Source: Aestuariivivens sediminis
GTDB lineage: Bacteria > Bacteroidota > Bacteroidia > Flavobacteriales > Flavobacteriaceae
Assembly (NCBI RefSeq): GCF_022662105.1
Contig: NZ_JAKMCP010000005.1
Coordinates: 1-64,000, forward strand
DNA length: 64,000 nt
Direction of reading: 5' to 3'
The notes under the pieces were generated by a model. The model did not search any database, had not been told where the DNA came from, and was given only the letters and a program-made list of their open reading frames with translations. Both the position numbers and the translations under genes were made by a program. Shown here in pieces: positions 8,159 through 16,507 of the stretch. Positions within the stretch are counted from its first letter, which is position 1. Every line of letters begins with the position of its first letter.

Positions 8159-9031
8159 ATGGATTACGTTACTCTATTTTTTAAAGCAATTAAAGGCACC
8201 ATTGATTGGACCTGGCGTTCGATAACCTTCGATGTATCCTGGTACAATAATTACTTCTGGGGTTTAATTATAATATCACTTGTGGTATGGGTATTGGAAA
8301 TTTTATTCCCCTGGCGAAAGGAGCAGTCCATTTTTAGAAAGGACTTTTGGTTGGATGCATTTTATATGTTTTTTAATTTCTTCATATTCGCCATAGTCAT
8401 AAGTGGGGTTTATAAAATTTTGGAGGTATTTTTTTCCGAATATGGTATCACGATGACCTCCATTTCAATTATAGACATATCACATATTTCAAAATGGAGC
8501 CAATTGCTCATTTTCTTTATACTACTGGATTTTGTTCAATGGTTTACACATGTTCTCTTACACCGTTTTGAGATACTTTGGCGGTTTCATAAAGTTCACC
8601 ATTCGGTCAAGGAAATGGGCTTTGCTGCCCATTTGCGCTACCACTGGATGGAAAATGTGTTGTATAAACCGCTTAAAGTCTTTGCTGTCATGGTACTGGG
8701 CGGTTTTGTTCCCGAACAGGCGTTTATCGTCCATTTTGTAGCCATAACCATAGGTCATTTAAATCATGCCAATATCAAATTAACCTATGGTCCGTTAAAA
8801 TATATATTCAATAATCCGGTTATGCATTTGTACCATCATGCTTATGCACTTCCTGATAGCAGAAAATATGGGGTGAATTTTGGAATAAGCCTAAGTTTTT
8901 GGGACTATCTTTTTAGGACCAATTACATTCCGGAAGCGGGCGGAAAAATTCTTTTAGGATATAAAGATGATCAAAACATGCCTCGAAATTTTTTTAAGCA
9001 GCTTTATTACGGGTTTAAAAGGGGGGATTAA
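8159..9031 (+). CDS. Sterol desaturase / fatty acid hydroxylase family membrane protein
   Basis: A 290-residue integral membrane di-iron protein. Hydrophobic helices occupy roughly residues 35-55, 65-90, 110-130 and 165-195. The family's histidine clusters are present: HVLLHRFEILWRFHKVHH (HxxxH and HxxHH), a central GHLNHAN, and HLYHHAYALPDS near residue 225. These ligate two irons for O2-dependent hydroxylation or desaturation of lipids. It begins 9 bp after the E1 gene and is probably cotranscribed; a link between branched-chain keto-acid metabolism and membrane lipids is an inference. It ends directly against the convergent M19 gene with no base between the stop codons. Confidence 0.9.
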   Translation: MDYVTLFFKAIKGTIDWTWRSITFDVSWYNNYFWGLIIISLVVWVLEILFPWRKEQSIFRKDFWLDAFYMFFNFFIFAIVISGVYKILEVFFSEYGITMTSISIIDISHISKWSQLLIFFILLDFVQWFTHVLLHRFEILWRFHKVHHSVKEMGFAAHLRYHWMENVLYKPLKVFAVMVLGGFVPEQAFIVHFVAITIGHLNHANIKLTYGPLKYIFNNPVMHLYHHAYALPDSRKYGVNFGISLSFWDYLFRTNYIPEAGGKILLGYKDDQNMPRNFFKQLYYGFKRGD

Positions 9032-10324
9032 TTAGTGAAGCGTTTTGGCAATAGCCTGCACCTCATCCAGGACTCTAAGCAAGTTGCCGCCCCAAAGCAT
9101 GGCAATCTCATCTTCGGTATACCCTCTTTTTACGAGCTCGAGGGTGACATTTAAGGTTTCTGAGGCATCATACCAGCCCTCAATACCGCCGCCACCATCA
9201 AAATCACTACTGATACCCACATGTTTGATGCCCATTTTTTCAACAAGATAATCGATGTGGTCCACCAAATCATAAACATTCACGGCAGGTGGTACATCTT
9301 TCATTTTTTCCAGTTTTTTTCTGACCAAAGTCGTCATGATATCCCAATATTCATAGTAAACTTCTCGTTCCGTGTTTGGCAATGTTGAAATGGCTTCCTT
9401 GTCTATCCATTTAACCCCTAAGGAATCCATAATTGCCTTTCCCAATTGAGTTTCAATGTCAGAACGCGCATTCACTTTTTCTGAATCCAAATAGCCTGCG
9501 AAAGCTACCGTTTGCACAACACCACCATTGTTTTTCATCCATTCCAATTGCTCATCGTCTAAATTTCGACTATGATCGCATAGCGCCCTTGCTGATGAGT
9601 GGGAGGCAATAAGCGGGGCTTTACTAAGTTGGATCATTTGCCTCATGGCTTCTTTTGAAGGATGGGATACATCGATCATGATACCTAATCGGTTCATTTC
9701 TTTAATCACCGCTTTGCCTAAATCACTAAGGCCATGATGCAACCAAACGCCATCTTTTTCTCCTGTATTGCTGTCAGCCAGTTGACTATGACCATTATGT
9801 GCTAAGGACATGTAACGCGCTCCAAGGTTATAGAATGTTTCTACCCGGGTAATATCGAGTCCAATGGGGTAGGCATTTTCAACCCCTATCATCGCCACTT
9901 TTTTCCCGGAATTTAAAATGTGTCTGGCTTCTTCGGATGTAGTGGCCAAAGCTATTTGATCCGGTGCGAGGTCTTCAACGAGTTTATGAATGGCATTAAA
10001 CTTAGCCATGGCGTTATCCAAGGCCATTTGATAGCCCTTGCCAGTTAAGGAATCCTGTCCGGTGTAAACACTAAACCAGACCACATCCAAACCTCCGGCT
10101 TTCAATTTGGGGAGCGTGACTTGGGTATTTAGGTCCTGGGTATAGTTTATCGAATCGGTAAAATGTTTCACATTAATATCACAATGGGTATCCAGGGTCA
10201 ATATCCGATTGTGAATGGCTTTGGCCTTTTCCATGTAGTCCGGGGTTTCGTTTTCGGGTTTCGAATTATTTTTACAGGAACAAATAACGAGAAGACATCC
10301 TAAAATTAGGGATTTATGCAACAT
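9032..10324 (-). CDS. Membrane dipeptidase, peptidase family M19, lipoprotein
   Basis: 430 residues with a lipoprotein signal ending LLVICSC, so the enzyme should be anchored in the cell envelope. The M19 (renal dipeptidase-like) metal-binding pattern is visible: LTLDTHCDINVK (His-x-Asp) near residue 45, the bridging Glu in AMIGVENAYPIG, SLAHNGHSQLADS, IDVSHPSKEAM, IASHSSARALCDHSRNLDD, and the C-terminal HVGISSDFDGGGG. These enzymes hydrolyse dipeptides, including D-amino-acid-containing ones. Single gene, convergent with the sterol desaturase gene and divergent from the 3D-domain lipoprotein. Confidence 0.93.
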   Translation of the reverse strand: MLHKSLILGCLLVICSCKNNSKPENETPDYMEKAKAIHNRILTLDTHCDINVKHFTDSINYTQDLNTQVTLPKLKAGGLDVVWFSVYTGQDSLTGKGYQMALDNAMAKFNAIHKLVEDLAPDQIALATTSEEARHILNSGKKVAMIGVENAYPIGLDITRVETFYNLGARYMSLAHNGHSQLADSNTGEKDGVWLHHGLSDLGKAVIKEMNRLGIMIDVSHPSKEAMRQMIQLSKAPLIASHSSARALCDHSRNLDDEQLEWMKNNGGVVQTVAFAGYLDSEKVNARSDIETQLGKAIMDSLGVKWIDKEAISTLPNTEREVYYEYWDIMTTLVRKKLEKMKDVPPAVNVYDLVDHIDYLVEKMGIKHVGISSDFDGGGGIEGWYDASETLNVTLELVKRGYTEDEIAMLWGGNLLRVLDEVQAIAKTLH

Positions 10325-10388
10325 TTTGATGGTTGGTTTAATTGATGGTAAATTACAAAAAATAACATATTATAATTATATTTAACTT

Positions 10389-10790
10389 ATGATTATGCGG
10401 ATAACGATATTAACTATTGTTTTTTTGAGTTTGTGTAGCTGTAAAGATTCAGATTTATATGCCGACTACAATTGGCATACTATTGAAGTAACCGCTACGG
10501 CGTATAACTCATTAAGTAATCAAACGGATGATGACCCTCACATTACGGCCTTTGGAGATAGTTTAGTCCCTGGTCTTCGGTATATAGCCGTATCACGCGA
10601 TTTATTGAAAAAGGGCCTAAAGCATGATACACCGGTTAAAATTGAAGGTTTGGATAGCATTTATGTTGTAAAAGATAAAATGCATTACCGATGGAAAAAC
10701 CACATCGATATTTATATGGGACTTAATGTAAAGGCAGCGATGGCATGGGGTAGAAAAAATGTAACTATTGCTTATGGCATTCCAAAATAA
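10389..10790 (+). CDS. 3D-domain lipoprotein
   Basis: A 133-residue protein with a lipobox at LSLCSCKDS. The mature part contains a 3D (Asp-Asp-Asp) domain as at the end of MltA-type lytic transglycosylases: EVTATAYNS, DDDPHITAFGDSLVPG, YIAVSRDLL, and VVKDKMHYRWKNHIDIYMG with the family's aspartates. The catalytic MltA part is absent, so cell-wall binding or a small hydrolase-like role is plausible. ATG 10389 or 10395 could be the start. It is followed by tandem terminators. Confidence 0.82.
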   Translation: MIMRITILTIVFLSLCSCKDSDLYADYNWHTIEVTATAYNSLSNQTDDDPHITAFGDSLVPGLRYIAVSRDLLKKGLKHDTPVKIEGLDSIYVVKDKMHYRWKNHIDIYMGLNVKAAMAWGRKNVTIAYGIPK

Positions 10791-10890
10791 GCGATTCTAT
10801 TGTGGCTTGTTATTTTAAACGCCACAGGGCTGCCTTCTCAGGTTTAGAAATAAAATTTAGTCTTTAAAATCCCCGGTTTTTTAGGGAATA

Positions 10891-10963
10891 AAAAAAGGTC
10901 TAGAAACTATTGGATTTCTAGAAAGCCCTTTTTATTGGTGTCTTATCCCAATAAAAAGGGCTT
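10891..10963. terminator. Tandem bidirectional terminator hairpins
   Basis: Two hairpins abut. TCTAGAAA/TTTCTAGA (10899-10906, 10915-10922) is flanked by AAAAAA and followed by CCCTTTTT. Next to it AAGCCCTTTTTATTGG (10923-10938) and CCAATAAAAAGGGCTT (10948-10963) form a perfect 16-bp stem, followed by GTTTTTA. Each strand has a T-run after at least one stem, so they can serve the lipoprotein gene on plus and a minus-strand transcript from the right. Confidence 0.75.
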
Positions 10964-11092
10964 GTTTTTAAGGCGAGTGACCTATTGAAAAATATAAACG
11001 ATAGGACATTATTTGCAGGCCGTTGGGGCCTAATCCTCTTTGCGGTGCTGATAGAAATCATCGTAACAGGGTTTCAGGTTCTGCGTCGTGAG

Positions 11093-11224
11093 TTAATGAG
11101 CGTATCGTTTGGTCCCTTTCCAAACATCTTCGTGGTTGTATAACCTTAAAAGTTGTCGGGTATGTAACAAACAGTTGTCGATTAACTGATTTCTATGTCT
11201 GGATATTTTTATAACAGAGTTCAT
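11093..11224 (-). CDS. Candidate 43-residue protein, unknown
   Basis: ATG at 11224 opens a 43-codon frame ending in TAA at 11093: it begins MNSVIKISRHRNQLIDN and ends WKGTKRYAH. The residue mix (basic, helical, one Trp, several His/Tyr) looks protein-like. After the TAA the same frame stays open for 20 more codons (LTTQNLKPCYDDFYQHRKED) before a TAG, so it may be a decayed 64-codon gene. A terminator pair lies downstream at 10891-10963. I recognise no family and see no clear promoter. Confidence is limited because the frame is short. Confidence 0.35.
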   Translation of the reverse strand: MNSVIKISRHRNQLIDNCLLHTRQLLRLYNHEDVWKGTKRYAH

Positions 11225-11264
11225 TTTTATTGATGGTTTGGATTGATGTTCTTTTTAAAGGCTT

Positions 11265-11296
11265 AAAAAAGACGCTACTTATCTGTAACGTCTTTT
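11265..11296. terminator. Hairpin with flanking A/T runs
   Basis: AAAAGACG-c-TAC (11267-11278) pairs with GTA-a-CGTCTTTT (11285-11296) with one internal mismatch. It has the form of a bidirectional intrinsic terminator although no recognised gene ends here. Confidence 0.5.
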
Positions 11297-11600
11297 GCTG
11301 TTCCAATTGTAACTTTTAGAATTTGGTAAGTTACTGGTCAATTGATTGGTGTGTAAAGTTCTCATTGTTTTTCGTTTTTTAATTGATTTATACTTGATAG
11401 ACGACAAGCTTTTAATTTTGTTACAGTACTATGTATAGCATAATAGTAATTTAACAAATTTTAACACTTTACGGGGTTTTTATGATGTATTTGGGGCATT
11501 TATTTAAAAAAATGGACGGCTTTGGGAATGATTTTTGTTAATTAATACTCAAAATTAGGATTCAATAAAGAAGTTTATCAATAAAAAAATATCTTTGACT
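11297..11600. other. AT-rich gene-free stretch
   Basis: No ORF of coding character on either strand. It contains a TTTAACAAATTTTAAC sequence (11450-11465) and the upstream region of the exported-protein gene. Nothing else is recognised. Confidence 0.4.
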
Positions 11601-11608
11601 TACCTTTG
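11601..11608 (+). promoter_or_regulatory. Promoter -7 element of the exported-protein gene
   Basis: TACCTTTG fully matches TAnnTTTG and lies 39 bp before ATG 11648. The overlapping TTG start at 11624 would leave almost no leader, so ATG 11648 is preferred. Confidence 0.65.
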
Positions 11609-11647
11609 TAACGGGTATAAAAATTGAATCAGAACTGTTTTAAATTG

Positions 11648-12325
11648 ATGAAAATAAATGTATTAACTTATATTTTGTTGTGCTGTTCGGTATCCATTTG
11701 TGCTCAAATTGACACCGAAAAGAAGCTTAAGATCGTTCCTGCTGAAGAAAGCAAAGAAGATTCTGCTACCATATTGCCATTAACCCCATCGAAACCGGCG
11801 GATGACAGTTTTAGTGATTTGGCAATTCCAAAAATATCCAAAAGCCTCGAAGTTCCTGAAAAGCCATTTTCCATGTTTCCGGAAGAGGAGTTTGGCAATC
11901 CCGGAGAATTATATCAAAAGCGGATTAGTAAAAATATAGATGATTTAACATTATCAAAAGAAGAAATAGAACGACGAAACGGAAGTACAACGGATCAGTA
12001 TTTAGGAGATTTTAAGAGTAATGCCGAATTTGTAAATGTCATTTATCGCGATCATGGTTATACCGATGGCGACATCATTCAGGTTTTAGTAAACGATGAT
12101 ATTGTTCATGCCAGAGTTTATCTGACAGGTGGTTTTAAAGGATTCAAACTTAATTTGCTCAAAGGATTCAATAAAATTGATTTTTTAGCTTTAAATCAGG
12201 GCGAATCGGGTCCGAATACAGCGGAGTTTAAAGTTATTGACGATCAAGGTCATATTGTATCACATAATCAATGGAACCTCGCCACGGGGGTAAAGGCAAC
12301 CGTTATTGTTGTCAAGGAAGAGTAG
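11648..12325 (+). CDS. Exported protein of unknown function
   Basis: 225 residues starting MKINVLTYILL, with a signal peptide ending SICAQ. The start at 11648 is chosen because the eight extra N-terminal codons from TTG 11624 precede a normal signal peptide. After a Pro/Ser-rich low-complexity region (residues about 25-95) there is a compact domain of about 120 residues: FVNVIYRDHGYTDGDII, a beta-rich VNDDIVHARVYLTGGFKG, and NLLKGFNKIDFLALNQGESGPNTAEF. This C-terminal part looks like a small beta-sandwich. I do not recognise a named family. It lies 1 bp from the convergent aldo/keto reductase stop. Confidence 0.8.
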   Translation: MKINVLTYILLCCSVSICAQIDTEKKLKIVPAEESKEDSATILPLTPSKPADDSFSDLAIPKISKSLEVPEKPFSMFPEEEFGNPGELYQKRISKNIDDLTLSKEEIERRNGSTTDQYLGDFKSNAEFVNVIYRDHGYTDGDIIQVLVNDDIVHARVYLTGGFKGFKLNLLKGFNKIDFLALNQGESGPNTAEFKVIDDQGHIVSHNQWNLATGVKATVIVVKEE

Positions 12326-12326
12326 T

Positions 12327-13316
12327 TTAGGATAGAATGTGATCTATATGTTTTAATTCTTCGGTATTAAACTCCAAATGATCCAATGCTTTTACATTTT
12401 CCTTTAATTGGCTGGTCGAACTGGCCCCAATAAGTACAGACGCGATTTGGGGTTGTCTCAAGATCCAGGCAATGGCCATTTGCGATAACTTTTGACCTCG
12501 GTGTTGTGCTATGGAATTGAGTTGTTTTACCTTTTCAATAGTACTATGTACAACGTCTGCATTTAAAAATATGGAGTTTCCACCGGCTCTGGAATCTTTG
12601 GGAATACCGTTTAAATACCTATCGGTTAGCATGCCCTGTGCGAGAGGAGAAAATGCAATACCTCCAATACCATTGGCTTCTAATGTATGTAACAGACCAT
12701 CTTCAACCCAACGATCAAACATTGAATAACGGACCTGGTTGAGTATAAAGGGGACGTTCAAGCGTTTTAAAATCTCAGCGGCTTTTTGGGTATCTTCGGG
12801 ATTATAGTTAGAAATCGCCGCATAGAGGGCTTTGCCTTGCCGCACGATATCTGCTAATGCACCCATAGTTTCTTCCAAGGGTGTATTGGGATCTGGCCTG
12901 TGATGATAAAAGACATCAACATAGTCCATCCCCATACGTTTCAAACTTTGATCCAAACTGGAAATTAAATATTTCCTGGAACCCCATTCACCATAAGGCC
13001 CCTCCCACATGAGATACCCTGCCTTAGTGGCGATAAAAAGCTCATCTCGATACGATTTGAAATCAGATCGGAGGATTTTTCCAAACTGCTCTTCTGCCGA
13101 TCCCGGAGGTGGCCCATAATTATTGGCGAGATCAAAATGCGTTATTCCCAAATCAAAAGCGCAATGTAAGACGTCTCGGGCGTTGTCATAACTATCATTA
13201 AATCCAAAGTTATGCCATAATCCTAAAGAAATCGAAGGCAGCAGTACACCACTTTTTCCTGTTCGGTTATAGGTCATGGTATCATAGCGGTTTTTGTCGG
13301 GTTGGTAGGTGTTCAT
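12327..13316 (-). CDS. Aldo/keto reductase, YghZ/Gpr-like
   Basis: A 329-residue TIM-barrel NAD(P)H oxidoreductase. The catalytic tetrad is visible: Asp in THFDLANNYG, Tyr a few residues on, Lys in FIATKAGY, and His in DVFYHHRPDP. Pattern and length resemble E. coli YghZ (L-glyceraldehyde 3-phosphate reductase) and the voltage-gated K+ channel beta-subunit type: SLGLWHNFG, PPGSAEEQFGKIL, LKRMGMDYVDVFY, SPLAQGMLTDRYL, and SVLIGASSTSQL. It is probably a detoxifying aldehyde reductase. It sits 19 bp downstream of the small membrane-protein gene and is likely cotranscribed with it. Confidence 0.92.
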   Translation of the reverse strand: MNTYQPDKNRYDTMTYNRTGKSGVLLPSISLGLWHNFGFNDSYDNARDVLHCAFDLGITHFDLANNYGPPPGSAEEQFGKILRSDFKSYRDELFIATKAGYLMWEGPYGEWGSRKYLISSLDQSLKRMGMDYVDVFYHHRPDPNTPLEETMGALADIVRQGKALYAAISNYNPEDTQKAAEILKRLNVPFILNQVRYSMFDRWVEDGLLHTLEANGIGGIAFSPLAQGMLTDRYLNGIPKDSRAGGNSIFLNADVVHSTIEKVKQLNSIAQHRGQKLSQMAIAWILRQPQIASVLIGASSTSQLKENVKALDHLEFNTEELKHIDHILS

Positions 13317-13335
13317 TTAAATCGTTCTAATTATA

Positions 13336-13524
13336 TTAAACTTTTAGGAAGAATTTTATAGCAACAATAAGTAGAATAAAGGCGATAAAGGCAATTAGTA
13401 TCCATATACTGCCTGAATAAAACCGTTTATGAAGTTGTAAATCTTTTTTATAGGTCATGGCAATAACAATAACAAAGACTATAAAAAATAAAACTCCAAA
13501 AATGATTTGACCTTTACTGAACAT
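13336..13524 (-). CDS. Small membrane protein with two transmembrane segments
   Basis: 62 residues from ATG 13524 (MFSKGQIIFG). Two hydrophobic helices (about residues 7-23 and 40-60) are joined by a basic loop, YKKDLQLHKRFYSG. An upstream TTG at 13542 gives six more residues but overlaps the -7 element, so it is rejected. No family is recognised. The position directly ahead of the aldo/keto reductase suggests one transcript. Confidence 0.75.
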   Translation of the reverse strand: MFSKGQIIFGVLFFIVFVIVIAMTYKKDLQLHKRFYSGSIWILIAFIAFILLIVAIKFFLKV

Positions 13525-13539
13525 ATAGTTATTTTTATG

Positions 13540-13547
13540 CAAATTTA
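13540..13547 (-). promoter_or_regulatory. Promoter -7 element for membrane protein / reductase unit
   Basis: The minus strand reads TAAATTTG, a full TAnnTTTG match, 16 bp before the ATG. It sits in the 31-bp gap to the divergent MazG-like gene. Confidence 0.6.
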
Positions 13548-13555
13548 AGGAATAT

Positions 13556-13942
13556 ATGAAGAATAAAATAGAGGCGGTAAAAGCATTTCATAAAGCTTTT
13601 AAAATAGGTCATCGTGAAACTCCAAAAGCCAATTTGGGACATGAAAAAAACAGGTTGCGATTTAATTTGATGCGTGAGGAGAATGAAGAATACCTGGAAG
13701 CGGCCAATAATAATGATTTGGTTGAAGTGGCTGATGCTTTAGGTGATATGTTATACATTTTGTGTGGTACCATCATAGAGCATGGTATGCAATATAAGAT
13801 TGAAGAGGTTTTTGATGAAATTCAACGCAGTAACATGAGCAAATTGGGAGAGGACGGAAAACCGATTTATAGAGAAGATGGAAAAGTTTTAAAGGGGCCT
13901 AACTATTTTAAACCCAACATTCAATCGATTTTAGATAAATAA
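13556..13942 (+). CDS. MazG-like nucleoside triphosphate pyrophosphohydrolase
   Basis: A 128-residue all-alpha NTP pyrophosphatase of the PRA-PH/MazG superfamily. The metal-binding signature appears as REENEEYLEAANNND (ExxE) and LVEVADALGDMLYILCG (ExxD). Members remove pyrophosphate from nucleoside triphosphates, often for pool cleaning. The C-terminal KLGEDGKPIYREDGKVLKG stretch matches the phage and bacterial subgroup that ends in a lid-like loop. It is single, followed by a strong terminator. Confidence 0.87.
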   Translation: MKNKIEAVKAFHKAFKIGHRETPKANLGHEKNRLRFNLMREENEEYLEAANNNDLVEVADALGDMLYILCGTIIEHGMQYKIEEVFDEIQRSNMSKLGEDGKPIYREDGKVLKGPNYFKPNIQSILDK

Positions 13943-13971
13943 AAAAGGGAAGTTTTAAACTTCCCTTTTTT
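13941..13971. terminator. Bidirectional intrinsic terminator
   Basis: GGGAAGTTT (13947-13955) and AAACTTCCC (13957-13965) flank a single T, with AAAAAA before and TTTTTT after. It serves the MazG-like gene and the convergent ilvE gene. Confidence 0.9.
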
Positions 13972-13974
13972 ATT

Positions 13975-15042
13975 TTATTCAACCTTATAGCGCCATCCAA
14001 AAGGATCTTCAGCTTTATTGGTCTGTATATCTGTAATACGTTTTTTTAAGTAACTGGCATAAGTCTCCTTCATTTCAGGCAAATCATAATCCTTACCATT
14101 GTAACCAAATCCGGAAATGGGGGAAACAACAGCTGCAGTACCTGCTCCGAACATTTCTTTTAACGAACCTTGCTGTGCAGCCTCAACGACCTCATGAACG
14201 CTTAATTTCCTGACATCCACTTTTATTCCTTCAGATTGTGCTAACTCTATAATGCTTTTACGGGTGATACCATCCAAAATACGATCGCTGGTTGGTGCGG
14301 TAATTAAGGTGTCATTGATGCGAACAAAAATGTTCATTGCACCGGCTTCCTCAATGTATTCATGTGTATTATCATCGGTCCAAATGACCTGCTGGTAGCC
14401 TTTTTCTACGGCCAGCTGGGTAGGGTAAAACTGTCCGGCATAATTACCACCGGCTTTGGCAAATCCCACTCCACCATTTGCAGAACGGGAATAGTTTTGT
14501 TCAATAAGGACCTTTACTTTCCCAGAAAAATAGGATCCGGATGGGGCCGTGGCAATGATAAATTTATAGGCATCGGCCGGCGACGCATGAAATCCGTTTC
14601 CGGAGGCAAAAACAAATGGTCTTACATATAATGAGCTGCCTTCATTTTTAGGGATCCAGGCCTGATCCACTTTAAGTAAAGCATTCAGACCGTCCATAAA
14701 ATAAGCTTCTGGCAATTCCGGCATGGCCAATCGTTTCGAAGAGATATTTAAACGCTTAAAATTGTCTAATGGACGAAATAACCAGACGCTATTCTCAACA
14801 TCTTTGTAGGCTTTCATGCCTTCAAATACGGATTGACCATAGTGAAAAATTTTAGCCGACGGATCAAGTGTAATAGGTTGATAGGGCACAACTTTAGGCG
14901 CATGCCATCGACCTTCGTTATAATCACATACCAGCATATGATCCGAAAAGACAGTACCAAATTTCAAATGATCAAAATCTACCTCATTAATCTTAGAGGT
15001 TTTACTTTTTATAACCTCTATATCGTTGATTACCGTGTTCAT
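13975..15042 (-). CDS. ilvE: Branched-chain amino acid aminotransferase
   Basis: A 355-residue class IV PLP aminotransferase that makes the last step of valine, leucine and isoleucine synthesis, or the first of their breakdown. Visible landmarks: FHYGQSVFEGMKAYK, the substrate-side YVRPFVFASG, the PLP lysine in GGVGFAKAGGNYAG, the EEAGAMNIFVRIN signature, DGITRKSIIELAQ, and EMFGAGTAAVVSPI. The length matches the eukaryote-like (BCAT group) form common in Flavobacteriia. Single gene with its own promoter at 15061. Confidence 0.95.
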   Translation of the reverse strand: MNTVINDIEVIKSKTSKINEVDFDHLKFGTVFSDHMLVCDYNEGRWHAPKVVPYQPITLDPSAKIFHYGQSVFEGMKAYKDVENSVWLFRPLDNFKRLNISSKRLAMPELPEAYFMDGLNALLKVDQAWIPKNEGSSLYVRPFVFASGNGFHASPADAYKFIIATAPSGSYFSGKVKVLIEQNYSRSANGGVGFAKAGGNYAGQFYPTQLAVEKGYQQVIWTDDNTHEYIEEAGAMNIFVRINDTLITAPTSDRILDGITRKSIIELAQSEGIKVDVRKLSVHEVVEAAQQGSLKEMFGAGTAAVVSPISGFGYNGKDYDLPEMKETYASYLKKRITDIQTNKAEDPFGWRYKVE

Positions 15043-15060
15043 AGTCTAATTATTTATGCA

Positions 15061-15068
15061 CAAATTTA
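15061..15068 (-). promoter_or_regulatory. Promoter -7 element of ilvE
   Basis: The minus strand reads TAAATTTG, a full TAnnTTTG match 19 bp before the ilvE ATG. Confidence 0.6.
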
Positions 15069-15132
15069 AGTAAAAAGGATTTTAAAAATAGGTATATTTA
15101 CACAAATCGTTTAAAATTTAAATTTTTGCAAC

Positions 15133-15633
15133 ATGAGATTTATAATCGTAACGTTTATCAGTTTATTGATGTCATTATCCTGTAAAAATGAAGCTGAAAA
15201 ACAAATGGATGAAGACCATGGAGCAGCTCCTAAATACGTCTCCTTTGGTAAAAAGATTACAGCAGACGATGCGGAATGGGCAAAATCAATGCTTTCCTAT
15301 TATCATACCCTTAAGGTTGGGGATACCATGACCTCTAAATTCAAGGCAACGGTCAGTGATGTCTGCCAGGTAAAAGGGTGTTGGATGAAGCTGACCTTGG
15401 ATGATAAAAGCGAGGTAATGGTTAGATTTAAAGATTATGGATTCTTTGTTCCTAAAACTATTAAAAATAAAGAGGTTATTGTTAGCGGATTGGCTTATAT
15501 AGATGAGCTAACTGTTGAAGATCAGCGTCATTATGCTGAAGATGCAGGACAGCCTTCAGATGAGATTTCACGAATTACAGAGCCGAAACACATCTTTGCT
15601 TTTGAGGCAGATGGGGTTCTTCTAAAGCACTAA
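15133..15633 (+). CDS. DUF4920 lipoprotein
   Basis: 166 residues with a lipobox at LLMSLSCKN. The mature domain matches the DUF4920 family of Bacteroidota: YVSFGKKITADDA, KFKATVSDVCQVKGCWMKLTL, a VMVRFKDYGFFVP strand, EVIVSGLAYID and a final ISRITEPKHIFAFEADGV. The two cysteines in VCQVKGCWM are family-conserved and could bind metal or form a disulfide. The fold is probably OB-like. Its stop is one base before the mnmD start, so translation is probably coupled. Confidence 0.88.
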   Translation: MRFIIVTFISLLMSLSCKNEAEKQMDEDHGAAPKYVSFGKKITADDAEWAKSMLSYYHTLKVGDTMTSKFKATVSDVCQVKGCWMKLTLDDKSEVMVRFKDYGFFVPKTIKNKEVIVSGLAYIDELTVEDQRHYAEDAGQPSDEISRITEPKHIFAFEADGVLLKH

Positions 15634-15634
15634 T

Positions 15635-16321
15635 TTGGAACGACAAGTTATTATTACGGCTGACGGTTCATCGACCATACATTTACCCGATTGGAATGAA
15701 CAATATCATTCAAAACATGGCGCCATTCAAGAGGCCTATCATGTTTTTATACATCATGGACTGCACCGTTGCTATCGTTTAAGGGGAACTCATGACCCTA
15801 AGATTTCTATTCTTGAAATCGGTTTTGGAACCGGCTTAAATGCATGGATTACATTATTGGAAGCTAAAACATTAAATATAACCATAGACTACGTTGGTGT
15901 GGAGGCTTATCCGGTGCCTATGGAAGAGGTTTTACAATTGAATTATCCTGAAATTTTGAATGCCGATGATGGTGCCAATACTTTTAAAACTTTGCATCGG
16001 CTGTCATGGGAAGCGCATCACGACATCAGTTCCCATTTTTCACTGACCAAACAGAAGAAATTTTTTAAGGAAATTGATGATGAAAACACATACCATCTTA
16101 TTTATTTTGATGCTTTTGGTGCACGGGTACAACCTGAATTATGGACAGAATCTATTTTTAAACGGATGTTTCATGCGCTAAAGGATCAGGGTGTTTTAGT
16201 GACCTATTCAGCCAAAGGGAGTGTGCGAAGAGCTATGCAAAATGTAGGATTTACGGTTGAAAAATTACCCGGACCTCCGGGAAAGCGGGAAATGTTATGC
16301 GCCAGTAAACCCATTTCCTAA
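15635..16321 (+). CDS. mnmD: tRNA U34 mnm5s2U methyltransferase MnmD
   Basis: A stand-alone SAM-dependent methyltransferase that performs the last methylation in 5-methylaminomethyl-2-thiouridine at the tRNA wobble base; the oxidase half of MnmC is missing, as usual in this group. Signatures: ITADGSSTIHLPDWNE, YHSKHGAIQEAYHVFI, the SAM-binding ILEIGFGTGLNAW, YVGVEAYP, YFDAFGARVQPELW, LVTYSAKGSVRRAMQ, and GFTVEKLPGPPGKREM. The only start that keeps the N-terminal motif is TTG 15635, one base after the preceding stop, which fits a coupled, weakly initiated gene. Confidence 0.93.
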   Translation: MERQVIITADGSSTIHLPDWNEQYHSKHGAIQEAYHVFIHHGLHRCYRLRGTHDPKISILEIGFGTGLNAWITLLEAKTLNITIDYVGVEAYPVPMEEVLQLNYPEILNADDGANTFKTLHRLSWEAHHDISSHFSLTKQKKFFKEIDDENTYHLIYFDAFGARVQPELWTESIFKRMFHALKDQGVLVTYSAKGSVRRAMQNVGFTVEKLPGPPGKREMLCASKPIS

Positions 16322-16507
16322 TAACGGATTTGCTCATAGGTTCTGCTTTTATTGGAGATGAACTTGGCTTACAACAGGGTGGTGCGTGTATGACTCCTAA
16401 TTAAATATAGACACCGGAGTGTTGTTTGTAAAATAATTAATTGTTAAACCTAATATAAACTGCTGGTATTCCATTTTTTCATTTTGTAATTTTATAAAAA
16501 AAGGAAA

